Part shown: piece after piece, positions 21,128-32,936 of the stretch
How positions within the stretch are numbered: the stretch's first letter is position 1
Layout: every line of letters starts with the position of its first letter
Assembly: GCA_024336345.1 (NCBI GenBank)
Contig: JANFOG010000009.1
Location: forward strand, 744,001 to 808,000
Source: Mariannaea sp. PMI_226
Lineage: Eukaryota; Ascomycota; Sordariomycetes; Hypocreales; Nectriaceae
Length of the DNA stretch: 64,000 nucleotides
Direction of reading: 5' to 3'
The notes under the pieces: generated by a model
What the model saw: only the letters and a program-made list of their open reading frames with translations
The model's database searches: none
Told to the model about the DNA's origin: nothing
Made by a program: the position numbers and the translations under genes

Positions 21128-22511
21128 AGGCGGAGAGGAGAATAGTATAACATTCTAGGAAGGATGACGGGTGACGGGAAAGGCCTTGTATTTGCATGGT
21201 TGGCGTTGCGGGTAATGTAAATGTGAATTATAGGGATAAATGTGATATTTTGGTCACTCAAAGTCTGTGGTCCTACCTTGGGTTGTCCCAACAAGTGAAG
21301 TCAAGATTCGTGTGGGTATTTCTCGAAGCATCTCTGACTGAGATGGTGTAGTGTGTTGTGTCAACGAGATGGCTATTAAATTTTGACGTCATGCATTCTG
21401 GCCGAATCAAGGTATTGATCGATTGACTAAACCAGTCCTCAGTTACAGTAACGGAGTGCAATTTGATGTAACTTATGGTTTCCCTGCTTGGTGCAGATTA
21501 TGAGAAGCTATGGGCAATGGACCGTTTGTTTCGTACTTGGGGGAAATCTTGAACTGTTGCATCCAAGGTACTGTTGTGTTGGATCATTAGCTTCCCAAGA
21601 TGTATAATAACAACCAGGAAGGTATAAAATAAAAACAATGAGCCAATAATTATCATTTTGCACAAACCGTGAACAGCGGTCTGTTTCATGAAGGTTGTGC
21701 TGGACAGGGTCGATCTTGGACTTAGTGAGATGAAGGGGGTCCGAGTTTGGCCATAATACGTGGTACACATAAGTGCGAAAACAACTCTTTGGAGTGCTTA
21801 GACGAGCTGGATACTAATGAATCAGAGCCAAAAGCAACTTGATGAGATCCCATTTCGTGTCAGCAAAGATACAAAAAGAATTGTTAATTGTACTATTGAT
21901 TGTGCATTCTTGATATCCTTCAGATAAACACGTCGTCTTGTAGTCATGACATAGAATATTAAAATATATATGTCCAGGGTAGCCGAGTTGACATGGCTGC
22001 ATTGCATTTGCCGCAGAGCCCACATGGGCCCCCCCAAGTCCCCTCCTTCCCTACTCGCCCCCGGTCAAGCCCCTGACGGCCCTTGCCGCGCCGTTCGTTT
22101 CCAGAGCAACGGTCTCGTCTGGATGCTGAATCAACAAACTAATAGTAAACGTCACTTGCACGACAATTTGGACCTTCAAAGACTTGCTCGCGATGCCCAC
22201 CGCCGACCGACCGACGACTTCGCGCTTTTTCTACTAACCAGCATACAACAGCAGCAGCGGATCGAGTTGACTTGTCCCGGATCTCGCATCTTTTCTTCTT
22301 CTTTTCCCCCCCTTTCCCTCAAGTTTTTGTTCTTTGAAGCTGTGTCTTGGCTCGCACTTTTCGTTTCATGGTTATTGTCTTAGAGTGCGGATATAGTTGG
22401 CATTCACGCTTGTTTACTTCGGGCTGAAGCCTCTCGAATTTTTACACCGCATCACTACCACATCGGAAACTTCACAATAATTATCGCAAGCAAGGCGTAG
22501 CAGCACACACA
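21128..22511. other. Intergenic region before kinesin gene
   Basis: An AT-rich 3' part and a GC-richer, pyrimidine-rich part from about 22020 on that probably includes the kinesin promoter and 5' leader. A plus frame at 21970-22383 shows no family features. Confidence 0.5.
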
Positions 22512-25500
22512 ATGGCGACCTCGGGATCGTCGTCCATCACAGTTGCCGGTATGTTGGAAGGCGTGCACGCCGGAGAGAGACCAATTTTGTTTTTTGCTGA
22601 CTTGTGTTTTCAGTTCGTGTACGGCCGTTCACAATCCGAGAAGCTGCGCAATTGTATGCAGTCCGAGACCCTGAAAGCATACGGACAGTTCTGCTAACAC
22701 TGGATAGACAAAAAACCGACGATGGCACAGTCTTCCTAGGGGACGGCTCTCTCGCCGCTGCCCCCACACCAAAGCTTCATCAGCGCGGTATCCGCAATGT
22801 TGTCAAGGTTGTCGACGACCGCTGTCTGTATGTTTTTGTCCACCACCATGATCCGACCACACTGCTGACTGGCATAGTGTCTTTGACCCTCCAGAAGAAA
22901 GCCCAGTCCATAAATTCTCCCGAACCGTCCTCCCCAAATCCAAAAAGGTGAAGGATCAGGTCTTTGCTTTCGACCGAGTTTTCGACGAAAACACCACTCA
23001 ATCAGAAGTGTACGAGGGTACAACCAGAAGTCTACTCGATAGCGTCCTCGATGGATACAATGCAACCGTTTTTGCCTACGGAGCCACAGGCTGTGGCAAG
23101 ACACACACAATTACCGGCACCAGCCAACAACCTGGCATCATCTTCATGACCATGCAGGAGTTGTTCGAGAAGATTGAAGAGCGCAGCCAGGAGAAGACGA
23201 CTGAGCTGACACTTAGCTACCTGGAGATTTACAACGAGACTATCCGGGATCTCTTGGTTCCAGCAGGCGGTGCTACGGCCAAGGGCGGTTTGATGCTTCG
23301 AGAGGATAGCAATCAGGCTGTGACCGTTTCTGGTCTGACCAGCCACCGCCCCAAGGATGTGCAAGAAGTAATGGATATGATTGTCCAAGGAAACGAATAC
23401 CGTACAGTGTCACCCACAGAAGCCAACGCCACATCATCACGATCGCACGCCGTGCTTCAAATCAACGTTGCCCAGAAGGACCGAAATGCCGACGTTAGCG
23501 AGCCTCACACCATGGCCACTCTCAGCATTATCGACTTGGCTGGCTCTGAGCGAGCATCGGTTACCAAGAATCGAGGTGAACGTCTAACCGAAGGCGCCAA
23601 CATCAACAAATCCCTGCTGGCTCTTGGAAGCTGCATCAATGCCCTGTGTGACCGTCGACAGAAGGCACACGTACCGTACCGAAACAGCAAGCTAACTCGA
23701 CTCCTCAAGTTTTCACTGGGTGGAAACTGCAAGACCGTGATGATTGTTTGCGTTTCGCCTTCTAGTGCTCATTACGACGAGAGTCAGAATACGCTTCGGT
23801 ATGCCAACCGTGCAAAGAATATCCAGACAAAGGTGACGCGCAACGTGTTCAACGTGAACCGTCACGTCAAGGACTTTCTGGTCAAGATTGACGAGCAGAT
23901 GGCCCTGATCAACGAGCTCAAGGCACAGCAAAAGGATGCCGAGAAGATCTTTTTCTCCAAATTCATGAAGCAGTGTGAGAAGCGAGACTCGATCGCTCGT
24001 GAGGGTATCATGAGACTTCGAGCAGCTTACGAAAACTCTGCACAGGAACGCCAGGAACGAGTCAACAACATGAAGAAGCAGAAGGCCATTGAGCGACGAA
24101 TTGGCCTTCTTTCGGGTTGGATCGCAGCTTTTGATACCGTGTGCGAGCAGCGTGGCGACGAAGATTCAATGCCCCCGAACCTGCACACGATCAGAAAGAC
24201 AGCACAGGGCATCCTCCTGGAGTTGGAGAACAGCCGCCATCACATTCACCAGAAGCTTGACAAGTCCAGCTGGGAACGCGCAATCGACACAGCTCTCAAC
24301 CACACCCTGCGACAACTTGAGGGGAGCGAAGGGGCAGACACGGGCGAAATTGCCAGCCTTACTCGGGAGGCTGAGCTTCTGAAGGTCCGGTTTAGCGGCG
24401 AGGCTTACCGGGAGGTGTTGGAGCAAGAGAGGGCCGGCGATGCTGCCATGGTGCAGATGCTTCTGACCGCACAATTCGACATTCTAGCCTCTCTCTCAGA
24501 CACGATTGGCATGGACGAGGAGGAAGCCGTGTCTCACGCCAAGGAGATTATTAACCGTCTTCTTCAAACTGGATACACGGCAGCGTCACAGGTTGTCAAG
24601 CCTGATGGTTCACTTCCCGTAACGGATGTGTATGCCCCAAGCCGACGTGGCACACCTAAGCGCAAGAAGATGGCAAGCGTATTTGCCAAGCCAGTCCCGA
24701 CACCTGTTTTCGCTCCCCCTCCTTCGGAGAATCACTTGAGCCCTATGAAATCATCTCCCCGAAGACGTAAGGCATTGGGAGCGGCTAAGAAGGGCGTGAG
24801 CTTCACCCCAGTCAAGAAGAGCAGAAACCGAGGAGTGAGATGGCGAGACGACGAGAGTGAAGACGGTACCTTGGCTGATTTCGAGAAGACTCCTCAGAAG
24901 TTCGAGTCCTCTCCGGAAATGGGGTCGCCTGAGCGGAGCCTTGTTGCACCTCCCATGCCTGCCTATCTCCAGGAGGATCTCGGATCGCTGGAAGAGGTGT
25001 CTGGAGAGGAGGAGGAGGAGGATGAGATGGAAGACGAGAAGGAAGAAAAGGACGCGACTATCACCGTCAACATCACAAATCTCGAACTGGAATCCTCCTC
25101 TAGCCCCGAAATTCCTCAACCTGGCACTTTGGTTGCCAAGCCAAGCCGATTCCAGGCCGGTTTCCTGTCCAAGCCAAGACCTTCTACCGGAGGATCACCG
25201 TCTGGCATCCGAGCACCATCCATCAGCCTCAACCTGGCTTCAGGATCTCCCGAAGTCCAGCGAACTCCTCCTCTGCGATCACTGGATGTCGGTAAGGCTG
25301 GCAACCTATCGCCCTCGCCATCGAGTTTGGGTGGTATCCCAGTTCGCTCGCTGCGACCTAGGCCATCCATCATTGATGAGAACAGTCCCCTTTCAGGTAA
25401 TGTCTGTTCCGGGTCTGACTCAGATGCGAGCAGCATTGACGCCCGCAAACTTCGCTCTGCGCTGCACTCTGCCATGAAGGAAAAGGTTCGTAGGGCGAGC

Positions 25501-25872
25501 CTGATGACGGGCACCAACACATCCAGCGCCAAGCGACTCTCGTCGATTGGCTCGTTCAACAATGAACGCACCGGCCCCAGACCTAGTTTGCCTGCTATGG
25601 CTAGCAGCACCAACGGCATCTCCCGACTTCGACGCGGCAGTGCTGAGCGAAGAAAATCACCACCTTTGGCGTGTCCGCCACCTGAGTGGAAAGGGGAGCG
25701 ACTTACACCTGGACAGGCGAGACGGATGAACCTGGGAGGATCTGTCAGACTTGAGACGATCCCAGCTAGTTCTCATGAAGGCTTTGCTGGCGAAAAGGCG
25801 CGACGAGTCACTATTGGTGTCGGGTCGGGCGCCCAGGGCCACCGCAGACAGGGTAGCACAAACTGGCGATAG
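22512..25872 (+). CDS. Kinesin-8 motor (Kip3/Klp5-Klp6 type)
   Basis: Plus-end-directed, microtubule-depolymerising kinesin-8, acting on spindle length, chromosome congression and cytoplasmic microtubules. Exons 22512-22548, 22614-22827 and 22878-25872 give 1081 residues; the first exon encodes only 12 residues. Motor domain spans about 13-390: VRVRPF at the start, P-loop GATGCGKTHT (152-161), switch I NATSSRSH (to about 274), switch II DLAGSE (303-308), HVPYRNSKLTRLLKFSLGGN and RYANRAKNIQTKVTRN. That last neck-type sequence with NVFNVNRHVKDFLVKI fits the kinesin-8 class. Coiled-coil segments follow to about 560. The C-terminal half is Ser/Pro/Lys-rich with basic patches (SRRGTPKRKKM) and an acidic run of Glu near residue 800, probably disordered and regulatory or microtubule-binding. 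Confidence 0.94.
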
Positions 25873-26111
25873 ATGATAAAAGATGTCACGACTGTCTCTG
25901 CAAGAGGAAAGAACATGAATACTTGGGAGACGAGATAAGAGGAGTATGAGAGTCAAAAATGGACCCGTATGTTCTCAAGAATTGTTTGTTATTATTGAAG
26001 GATGATTTGGCCCTTGAACGTATGGGATGGATGGGCGGATGGGATGAAGGTGCTCCTGTTTTTATTTTTCGCCCGCTTTCAGCCTGGAGTTTCGGTCTCT
26101 GGAGTTCTGGT

Positions 26112-26130
26112 TGTGTGTGTGTGTGTGTGT
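26112..26130. repeat. (TG)n microsatellite
   Basis: About nine uninterrupted TG units in the 3' flank of the kinesin gene. Confidence 0.9.
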
Positions 26131-26377
26131 CCAGGTAACTTAGATGAAAGCCACTGGAACCAATTATATTACCGACTTACCTGCCTACCTTAGTGTATAC
26201 GAAATTTGTACGATGAATTTTATTGCATTTGTTTTCTATCTGACGCATACTGCTGTAACTTACATGACCCCCATACCCTCACGCGGCTTGTCTTGTCTTG
26301 GGGAGGGCTGTTTGTTAGTCCACGTACGGGAGGGATGTAGGGTTGCGAGTAAAAAGACTCTGATATGACTGGGAGAC

Positions 26378-26396
26378 ACGACGACGACGACGACGA
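26378..26396. repeat. (ACG)n microsatellite
   Basis: Six ACG units in the intergenic region downstream of the kinesin gene. Confidence 0.85.
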
Positions 26397-27452
26397 ACGA
26401 TAATCATGGTGATGATGGCTGTATACATATTACACGTTTCATTCATGCTTGGCATGCACCTCACTCACTCGTTATCCACCATCCCTCTTCCTCCCAGCTG
26501 CCCTTAGTTCGATTTCCGTGCTCAGAATGACGTCAAATACAATAGTCGCATTCATGGATACCAATATTGCCAATGTACGGAATGTGCGAGCTTGCCGATC
26601 AGTCGGAGGTAACGGCCAACGAATGGCTGGCTGGCGGGAGGGGGGAAAGACTTGGTGTGGTTTGGTGCCAGAGCATCAACCATCAGGTAGTTACCTAGTT
26701 ATCTGTAATATCCTAACGCCGAAAAGCATTCGGTGACCGCAGCGATTGAGGGGGAGCTTCCCAGCTTGGTTTTTTCGGCGTTAAAACCTTCAATCATACC
26801 ATGCTACCTAGTTTGAGCTGTACTCCGCACAGGGATATGCAAAGTCTCCTCACAAGCTTTCCAAATTTTGGCCTTGAAGCTGTCAGTTATCCCATACCAC
26901 ACCTCGTCCAAGCCTCAATGTTCTACCATGTAAGGTAGCGAATTTCAACTGCAGAACATACTGCAGGAGCCTGTATGAGCACACTGGTAGCCAATTAACT
27001 AAACCATGAGATGCAAAGTTGCCAGATATATATATAATTTGCGTATCTCCCTCTATCACTATATAGAAAAAAAAAAGCCAAGTTACTGCCTGTCCTAAGC
27101 GCCATATATCAAGATTGGCCTGAGATGTATGTATCCATTTACATACACAGTACATGGTGTGGCTGGCTGGAATGCAGGCTACCTAATGCAGCTTAATGTT
27201 TGCTACCTTAATTCTTTACCTCGGCGCCAATGTCAGGGGACTGGGGACTGGGGACTTGGGGGAGGTAAAAGCTACCCAGCTGAGGTTCCTAATTATCGGG
27301 CTTTGGCGGAGAAAGCTTTTTCGGCGATAGGTGTATGTATCTGTTCCGCTTGTCCTCCTCGACGAGATTGCGTCAGTACGCAACAACGTGCTGCGTATAA
27401 TCTTGAAATGGAAAATGGGAAGAAGGCAGTTGCATATGCATTTTCCCACATC

Positions 27453-27460
27453 TATATATA
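27453..27460 (+). promoter_or_regulatory. TATA-like box of SDR gene
   Basis: TATATATA 205 bp before the ATG at 27665, followed by an ATG-free CA/CAG-rich leader. Position and composition fit a TATA element with a long untranslated leader. Confidence 0.35.
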
Positions 27461-27664
27461 GAGGAGAAAATGATCTGTAGTCGTGTTCCTTTTCCTCATC
27501 AGCCTTTCTTCTCATACCAAGCACACCACCAACACAGCAAGCAATACCAACAGCAACAGCAGCAGCAACATCATTAGCATCAACAACAAAAACAGTAAAC
27601 CAACACTTAGCTTTAGCTTCCATACACACACATACACACACACATACACATAGCTATAAACAAA

Positions 27665-28549
27665 ATGTCTGCCCAAACTCCCGTTTGGTTCATCACCGCA
27701 GCCTCCTCTGGCTTTGGCCAGGAGATCGCCACCATCGCTCTCAAGCGCGGCCATCGAGTCGTTGCTACCGCCCGCAACCCTGCCCGCATCCAGAATCTCG
27801 CTGATTTGGGTGCCGACACCATTGCCTTTGACGTCACTTCCTCCTTTGAAGACATGCAAACCACAGCTGAAAAGGTGTTTGCCAAGCACGGCCGCGTCGA
27901 CTACCTCATCAATGCCGCAGGCTACATCCTGGACGGTGCTGTCGAGGAGACTACGCCGAAGGAGATGTACGACTGCTTCAACACCAACGTCTTCGGGACC
28001 ATCAATACCATCAATGCCTTCCTACCGGGTATGCGCCGCCAAGAGATTGGCCAGAACGGCAACAGAGGCGTCGTCGTCACATTTGGCAGCATTGGCAGCT
28101 GGAGAGGAGGTGCGCAGTTTGCCGGCTACGCCATGACCAAGGCCTGCGCATCTTCGCTGGCCGAGTCGCTCAAGCAGGAGCTGGAGCCCTTCAAGATCGC
28201 CGCCACCGTGGTCGAGCCCGGCTACTTCAGGACCAATTTCCTCAACCCAGGCGTGCGCCAGCCTACTGCAAAGAAGCTGCCCGAGTACGATGACGAGTCC
28301 ACGCCAACGGGCATCACGCGACGACGCCTGGATGTCACAGACGGGCGACAGCTCGGAGACGTCAAGAAGGGGTGCCAGGTGGTTGTTGATATCGTGACCA
28401 AGACGGGAGTGAGCAACGGTCGGGAAGTGCCGGTGAGAATTCCCCTTGGGTCCGACTGCGATGCCTTCATCAGAAATAAGTGTGCGCAGACGGTGGAGTT
28501 GTTGGATGAGTGGAAGGAGGCGGTTGTGAGCACTGATCATACTGATTAG
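27665..28549 (+). CDS. Short-chain dehydrogenase/reductase (classical SDR)
   Basis: An intronless 294-residue NAD(P)-dependent oxidoreductase. The cofactor loop is TAASSGFGQ (about 11-19; T-x3-G-x-G variant), followed by a basic ATARNP that suggests NADP preference. The NAG-type motif appears as NAAG (about 80), the catalytic Ser lies in GSIGSW (about 141), and Tyr/Lys are in YAMTK (Y157, K161). PGYFRTNFL follows, as in many fungal SDRs acting on alcohols or ketones. The C-terminus is longer than the minimal SDR and includes a VVVDIVTKTG segment typical of the 'oxidoreductase, retinol-dehydrogenase-like' fungal group. Substrate unknown. It converges with the MFS permease gene (214 bp between stops), which may reflect a small catabolic pair, but this is only inference. 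Confidence 0.92.
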   Translation: MSAQTPVWFITAASSGFGQEIATIALKRGHRVVATARNPARIQNLADLGADTIAFDVTSSFEDMQTTAEKVFAKHGRVDYLINAAGYILDGAVEETTPKEMYDCFNTNVFGTINTINAFLPGMRRQEIGQNGNRGVVVTFGSIGSWRGGAQFAGYAMTKACASSLAESLKQELEPFKIAATVVEPGYFRTNFLNPGVRQPTAKKLPEYDDESTPTGITRRRLDVTDGRQLGDVKKGCQVVVDIVTKTGVSNGREVPVRIPLGSDCDAFIRNKCAQTVELLDEWKEAVVSTDHTD

Positions 28550-28763
28550 GTCAATCAACTGGACGATATCAATTCAGGCATAATGAACAAGATAGCGATT
28601 TCTTCATTTCTTAAAAGTCAGCTATAAGAACAGAGAGAGCATCTAATTACATACCCATTTCTTTTCTTGACATATGACTTTTCCCCCCAAAGAAAACACT
28701 CGTGACTAAGCTCATAAGAATTCGTAGCATTTCGCTTGACATTTCCCTACATATTTCCCTTAC

Positions 28764-30495
28764 CTAATCGTCGTCCTCTCCACGCTCCTCCTCGTCCTTC
28801 TTCATCTTCATATCCTTGCCGTCCTGGATATCCAATTCCTCAATAAAGGCAATGCGCTTGGGCAAGTAGTAGCGCAAGTCGATGAAGCGCAGGATGGCCG
28901 TCATAATAATCACAAGCACCAGCAAGGCGAGGGCCGACTGCCATCCATACTTGTAGTGCGGCGCCTGGGAGGCTGGCCAAGTCAGCACCTGGGACCACGA
29001 CGAAATGGCATAGTAGGAGGCGACGGCGACTCCCACGATGAGCGCGCGAGCCTCGGGGTCGTGGGGGATCAGGTCGGAGAGCCAAGAGAAGATGAGAGGC
29101 GCAGTTCCAAGGCAGGTGTATGCGAGGAAGTAGGCAGCGTACGCGGCGGACAAGGCGACTGAGTCCGGGTGCGAGGTCCAGATGCTCATGATGATGCAGG
29201 TAACGATGCCGATGACAGCCTGGAAGACGATCAGCTTCCACCGAGTCTCCAGGAAGTCAGAAAGCAGAGCCCAGATCCAGACAAAGACCACATTGATGCC
29301 GTACGCTCCAATAGGGATCGCGTTGATCTGAGCCACGGTCCATCTAGGGGTGCCGTCTGCGTTCTTGAGCGACTTGAGGAAAAGAGAGAAGTAGACGTTG
29401 CCGTATGTGCCCAGGACTGTGGCCACATAGAGCACAGCGATGAAGTAGACAACCCAGCCGGAGAAGGTGCGCTTGATGCCTGCCCAGGTAATCTGCCTGG
29501 GTTCCTCGCGGCCGTTGCGAGCAAGTCGGAGCATAGAGAGCTCGGCGTCGCCCTTCTTGAACCAGAAAGCGAGGGGGTTGGGCTTGTTAGGGTAGTCGGG
29601 CATCATGAAGAGGCCGGCAATACCCCAGACAACGGTGATGATACCGTTGATGACGAACAGCCAGCGCCAGCCAGCCAGTCCGTGGTGGCCGTCGAGGGTC
29701 CTTGTGATGGCGGCTTGCAGCGCACCAGACATCATTGATCCGACGGCCTGGCATGAGTGGTAGAAACCCATGCGCTTGGCAAGCTCAGTTGGGGTGTACC
29801 AGTGCACTAAAGTAAGAAGAGGTATTCTTGTTAGCTGCTTATTCATGTCCCTTTATACAACTTTCTTTCCACACGGAGATTTTGGTCTTGTGGTTTGAAC
29901 ATACTGAGCAGGGTCATCATTCCGGGCCAGGCACTGCTCTCAAAGAGACCAAGGAAGACTCGAAGAATGTAAACTTGCTTGGCGGTGGTAACCATGGCCA
30001 TGAGGCCGGTGATGAGACCCCAGGCCACTTCGAGACCAGGCAGCCAGAAACTGGGTCGGACATAGGTCAGGATGATTTGCGATGGAATCAGCATGACACA
30101 GTAAGCAATGTTGAAGTAGGTCGAGAAGCTATTCAGAAAGGAAAAAGAAAGAAAGCAGAGTCAGCCCGGGGAGTCCAAGGTGATGTGTTGCATAATGGCA
30201 CCGTCTTACAAGTTGAGCTCATTGCCATACAACTTCAGATCTTCCTTCATACCAGATACATAGGCATTGCTAATGTTGGACTGGTCGAGATACTTGATGA
30301 CTAAATTTTTTTTTTCCCATGGTTAATTACGGGGGAGCCTTCATCTTCGACAATTGGCTTTGTAGACTTACTCTGAGAGATGCAACCAAATGTCATGAGG
30401 AAAATATCCAGACGTCGAACCAGTGCCTTCTCTTCAGGAGTCCGGTCATGGCGTACCTGAACTGGGCTGCGCCCGAATGACTTGAAAGACACCAT
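28764..30495 (-). CDS. MFS permease, anion:cation symporter family (Dal5/Tna1-like)
   Basis: Four exons (30495-30372, 30300-30210, 30128-29905, 29806-28764) encode 493 residues; introns are 71, 81 and 98 nt. The joins restore typical sequence: [38 protein letters not shown] and [19 protein letters not shown]. The early LDQSN motif in helix 1, [28 protein letters not shown] and [18 protein letters not shown] mark the ACS/allantoate permease family, with twelve predicted helices. Related fungal carriers take up allantoate, nicotinate, pantothenate or similar organic anions across the plasma membrane; the substrate here is unknown. The C-terminal cytosolic tail is highly charged (Lys/Asp/Glu). 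It lies tail-to-tail with an SDR oxidoreductase gene. Confidence 0.93.
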
Positions 30496-32936
30496 TGGGA
30501 CGATATAATCAGATGAATTGGAAAAGACACACACCAAGGTGGAGGGTTGACATTGTTGCGGCGATCATTGCTTTATAGACCCCATTTCGCTCCATCAGAA
30601 ACGAAACGAGGATGGGCTATAACGGTGAGACAGCGATTTCGGCAGACCCTCCCCCCCCCTCTCTTCCCCCATCTCTCTTCCTCCCTTCCCTAGTCTTGCG
30701 GAGCAATGATGATAAGAATTTGGGATGATGGATTATTTCCCCCGGTCTCCTTTGCGTTATCGAGGAAAAGGGAGGGGGGAGGATTTCTAATGACACCACA
30801 AATGCATGATACAAGGAACATGACGTCGCGCTCTGGTGTGCGTTGGAGCTTCCTTACGCGGCTAATATTGTAGCCGCGTTCAGGGTAGTTCACACTACAT
30901 CTGTACTGTACAGCACGTATGACCCCAAAGCGCAAAAAAAAGAAAGAAAAAAAACCAGGGCCCTGGGTCAGTCCGTCAGCGTGGGATGAAGAACTGTTGG
31001 TTTCCCCGCGCAAATAAGCAGAGATGGGTTCACATCCAAACTAGAAACCGGCCCAATGAGGAAGGGCCACCTTGGACACTCATGGGTAGGGGACGACTGT
31101 GCAGGTCCTCGATGCCTCTTTTGGAGAAAGGCTGGAGACTTGATAGCCCTCGTAACCATGTTGATGGAGCACGAAGCCCGGCATTAACTACCAGGGGGTC
31201 TTGGGCCCGCGTGATGGTGGATGAGGTGGGCCATTTTTGCTGATGCCAAGCGGTTACAGTCGCAATAGTCGGAGCCGAATTCAAACAAGACGGGGAGCCT
31301 TGTCAGAGGAATTTTTGTCATAGGTCAGTTAGCGTGCGCCATGTATGATGGTAGTATGTTGGGAGTTGAAATGGATGTTTCTGATTCGTCCCAAGAACTA
31401 ACATCGAAGCCCACTCACTCCTCTCCTCGCCGTCTGTTGCCTAACTACTAGTTGCTCCGTACAGTCCACACCAGAGAAACAGAAGACGGCTGAAAAAAAA
31501 AAAAAAAAAAAAAGAGGGAGAGAAAGCAACCCAAATAGACCTCGTTTCTCTCTCCCAGGGATCAAAATGAAGAAGACCAGAGTGGAGAGACATGCCTGAA
31601 GAATGTCGAATCTGGGGCGCGCCTTGTTGAGGTAGCCTTTCCCAATGAGCAGATAACTCATCCAAGGGTCAGGTGGTTTTCATTGGGTAGAGGTAGGTAG
31701 GGTCTCTTTCAGCAAGGGCCGGCCATAACCCTGATGCAACGGCAACAACACCGAGAAAGATAACCATGGGAGGCAGATACTGGAGCATGACCTGGATCCG
31801 AGATCGGCCGGTCGGTCGCTGGCGGCCGATGCTTGATATAGTAGCTCAATAAGGCAATCAATTGTTGACAGTTGCGTCGCTGTTGGAGGTTGCTTGGTCC
31901 GGGGTGCGAGAGCCCATAAGCCCCCAGTGACTAATGGATATCTGTGTACTGCTATACGGGGTCGTGGTAGTAAGGAATCAGAACCCATGTCGAGAAATGG
32001 AACGGGCTCCATTTCTCCGAGATGTGACAATGTGGAGAAGCGAAGCAGACCACGCGAGTGCTATGGGAATAATCTAGTTGAGTTAAGTTGAAATTGCAAG
32101 ACGGCTTCTGGGGGGGTGGTTGGGTTTTCCGTCAATCATTTCCGATGATGGTTGGTTCGTTTCCGAGATGATGATTGATGGTGGCGAGTGGAGAGAAACG
32201 TTGATTCCGGATGACAGCTCTTACCTCCATTCTTCGCTAACTACTTTAAGCGAGAGACACGAGACTGACAGGCTCTTGTTATCTGAAGGAAGGGGGAGAA
32301 AAATGGGTAATTGCTATATTGTCCTTATTTATTGGATGAGTGGCCTCGAAGCAGAAATTTCAAGTTGAAAGACCAGTTACCTTTAGTAGCTAGGGCATAA
32401 AGGTAGACATCCAGACATCCTCTTTGTTGGAGAAACCCAAGCCGTTGCCACCCTTCTGACTGGCAACTGTTCGCCTCAGAGAGCATTTACATTTGTAATG
32501 GAGGAAAGAAATAAAGTTGAACCGCAGATGGATATACCAACACTAAGAGACGTAGAGTTAACTTTCGATGGATATTTTTTTCTGGATTTGTTAGGCTCTT
32601 GGGTTTGGAGCAACTAACCGCTTGCGGAGGGAGGCTCTGCTGATTGGCAAACCGTTAGCTAGATGTCAGATGCATGAAGTAGACTACTAGGTGGATTGAG
32701 AAACAAGAGGAGACCCCCGGGAATTCCCCAGCAATGCTTTCGACCCCAAAAATCAAAGAATGCATGAGATATACATAGTACCTCGTGGTTCCACGGCATT
32801 TTCTTGGCTTTGTGGGGAGCTGGGCTGCAAACGCTTTAAGTCACGTTCTTCTTGCTCTGGGATCGGAAAACTGGATGGTGGCACAACCCCTCAGAGAAAC
32901 TCCTTGCTCTATATTTTGTTTTCATAAAGGCCTGCC
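30496..32936. other. Intergenic region with homopolymer tract
   Basis: 2.4 kb without a recognisable gene. It includes poly(C/T)-rich sequence (30640-30690), a run of 21 A (31493-31513) and GGTAGGTAGGG (31692-31702). Short frames on both strands look random. It may hold the promoter of the permease (left) and the 3' end of the NLR gene (right). Confidence 0.5.
31493..31513 (+). repeat. Poly(A) tract
   Basis: An uninterrupted run of about 21 adenines in non-coding sequence. It is not preceded by a recognisable retroelement body. Confidence 0.85.

Larger units (their letters stand above)
25873..27664. other. Intergenic region with simple repeats
   Basis: Holds a (TG)n tract (26112-26130), an (ACG)n tract (26378-26396), a TTACCTGCCTACCTTA motif (26177-26192), TATATATA (27453-27460) and a CAA/CAG plus CA-rich leader before the SDR gene. 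No gene is recognised on either strand. Confidence 0.55.

Noticed and set aside
31493..31513. Poly(A) tract as the 3' end of a LINE/SINE insertion
   Set aside because: No upstream retroelement body, no target-site duplication recognised; a simple homopolymer is enough to explain it.
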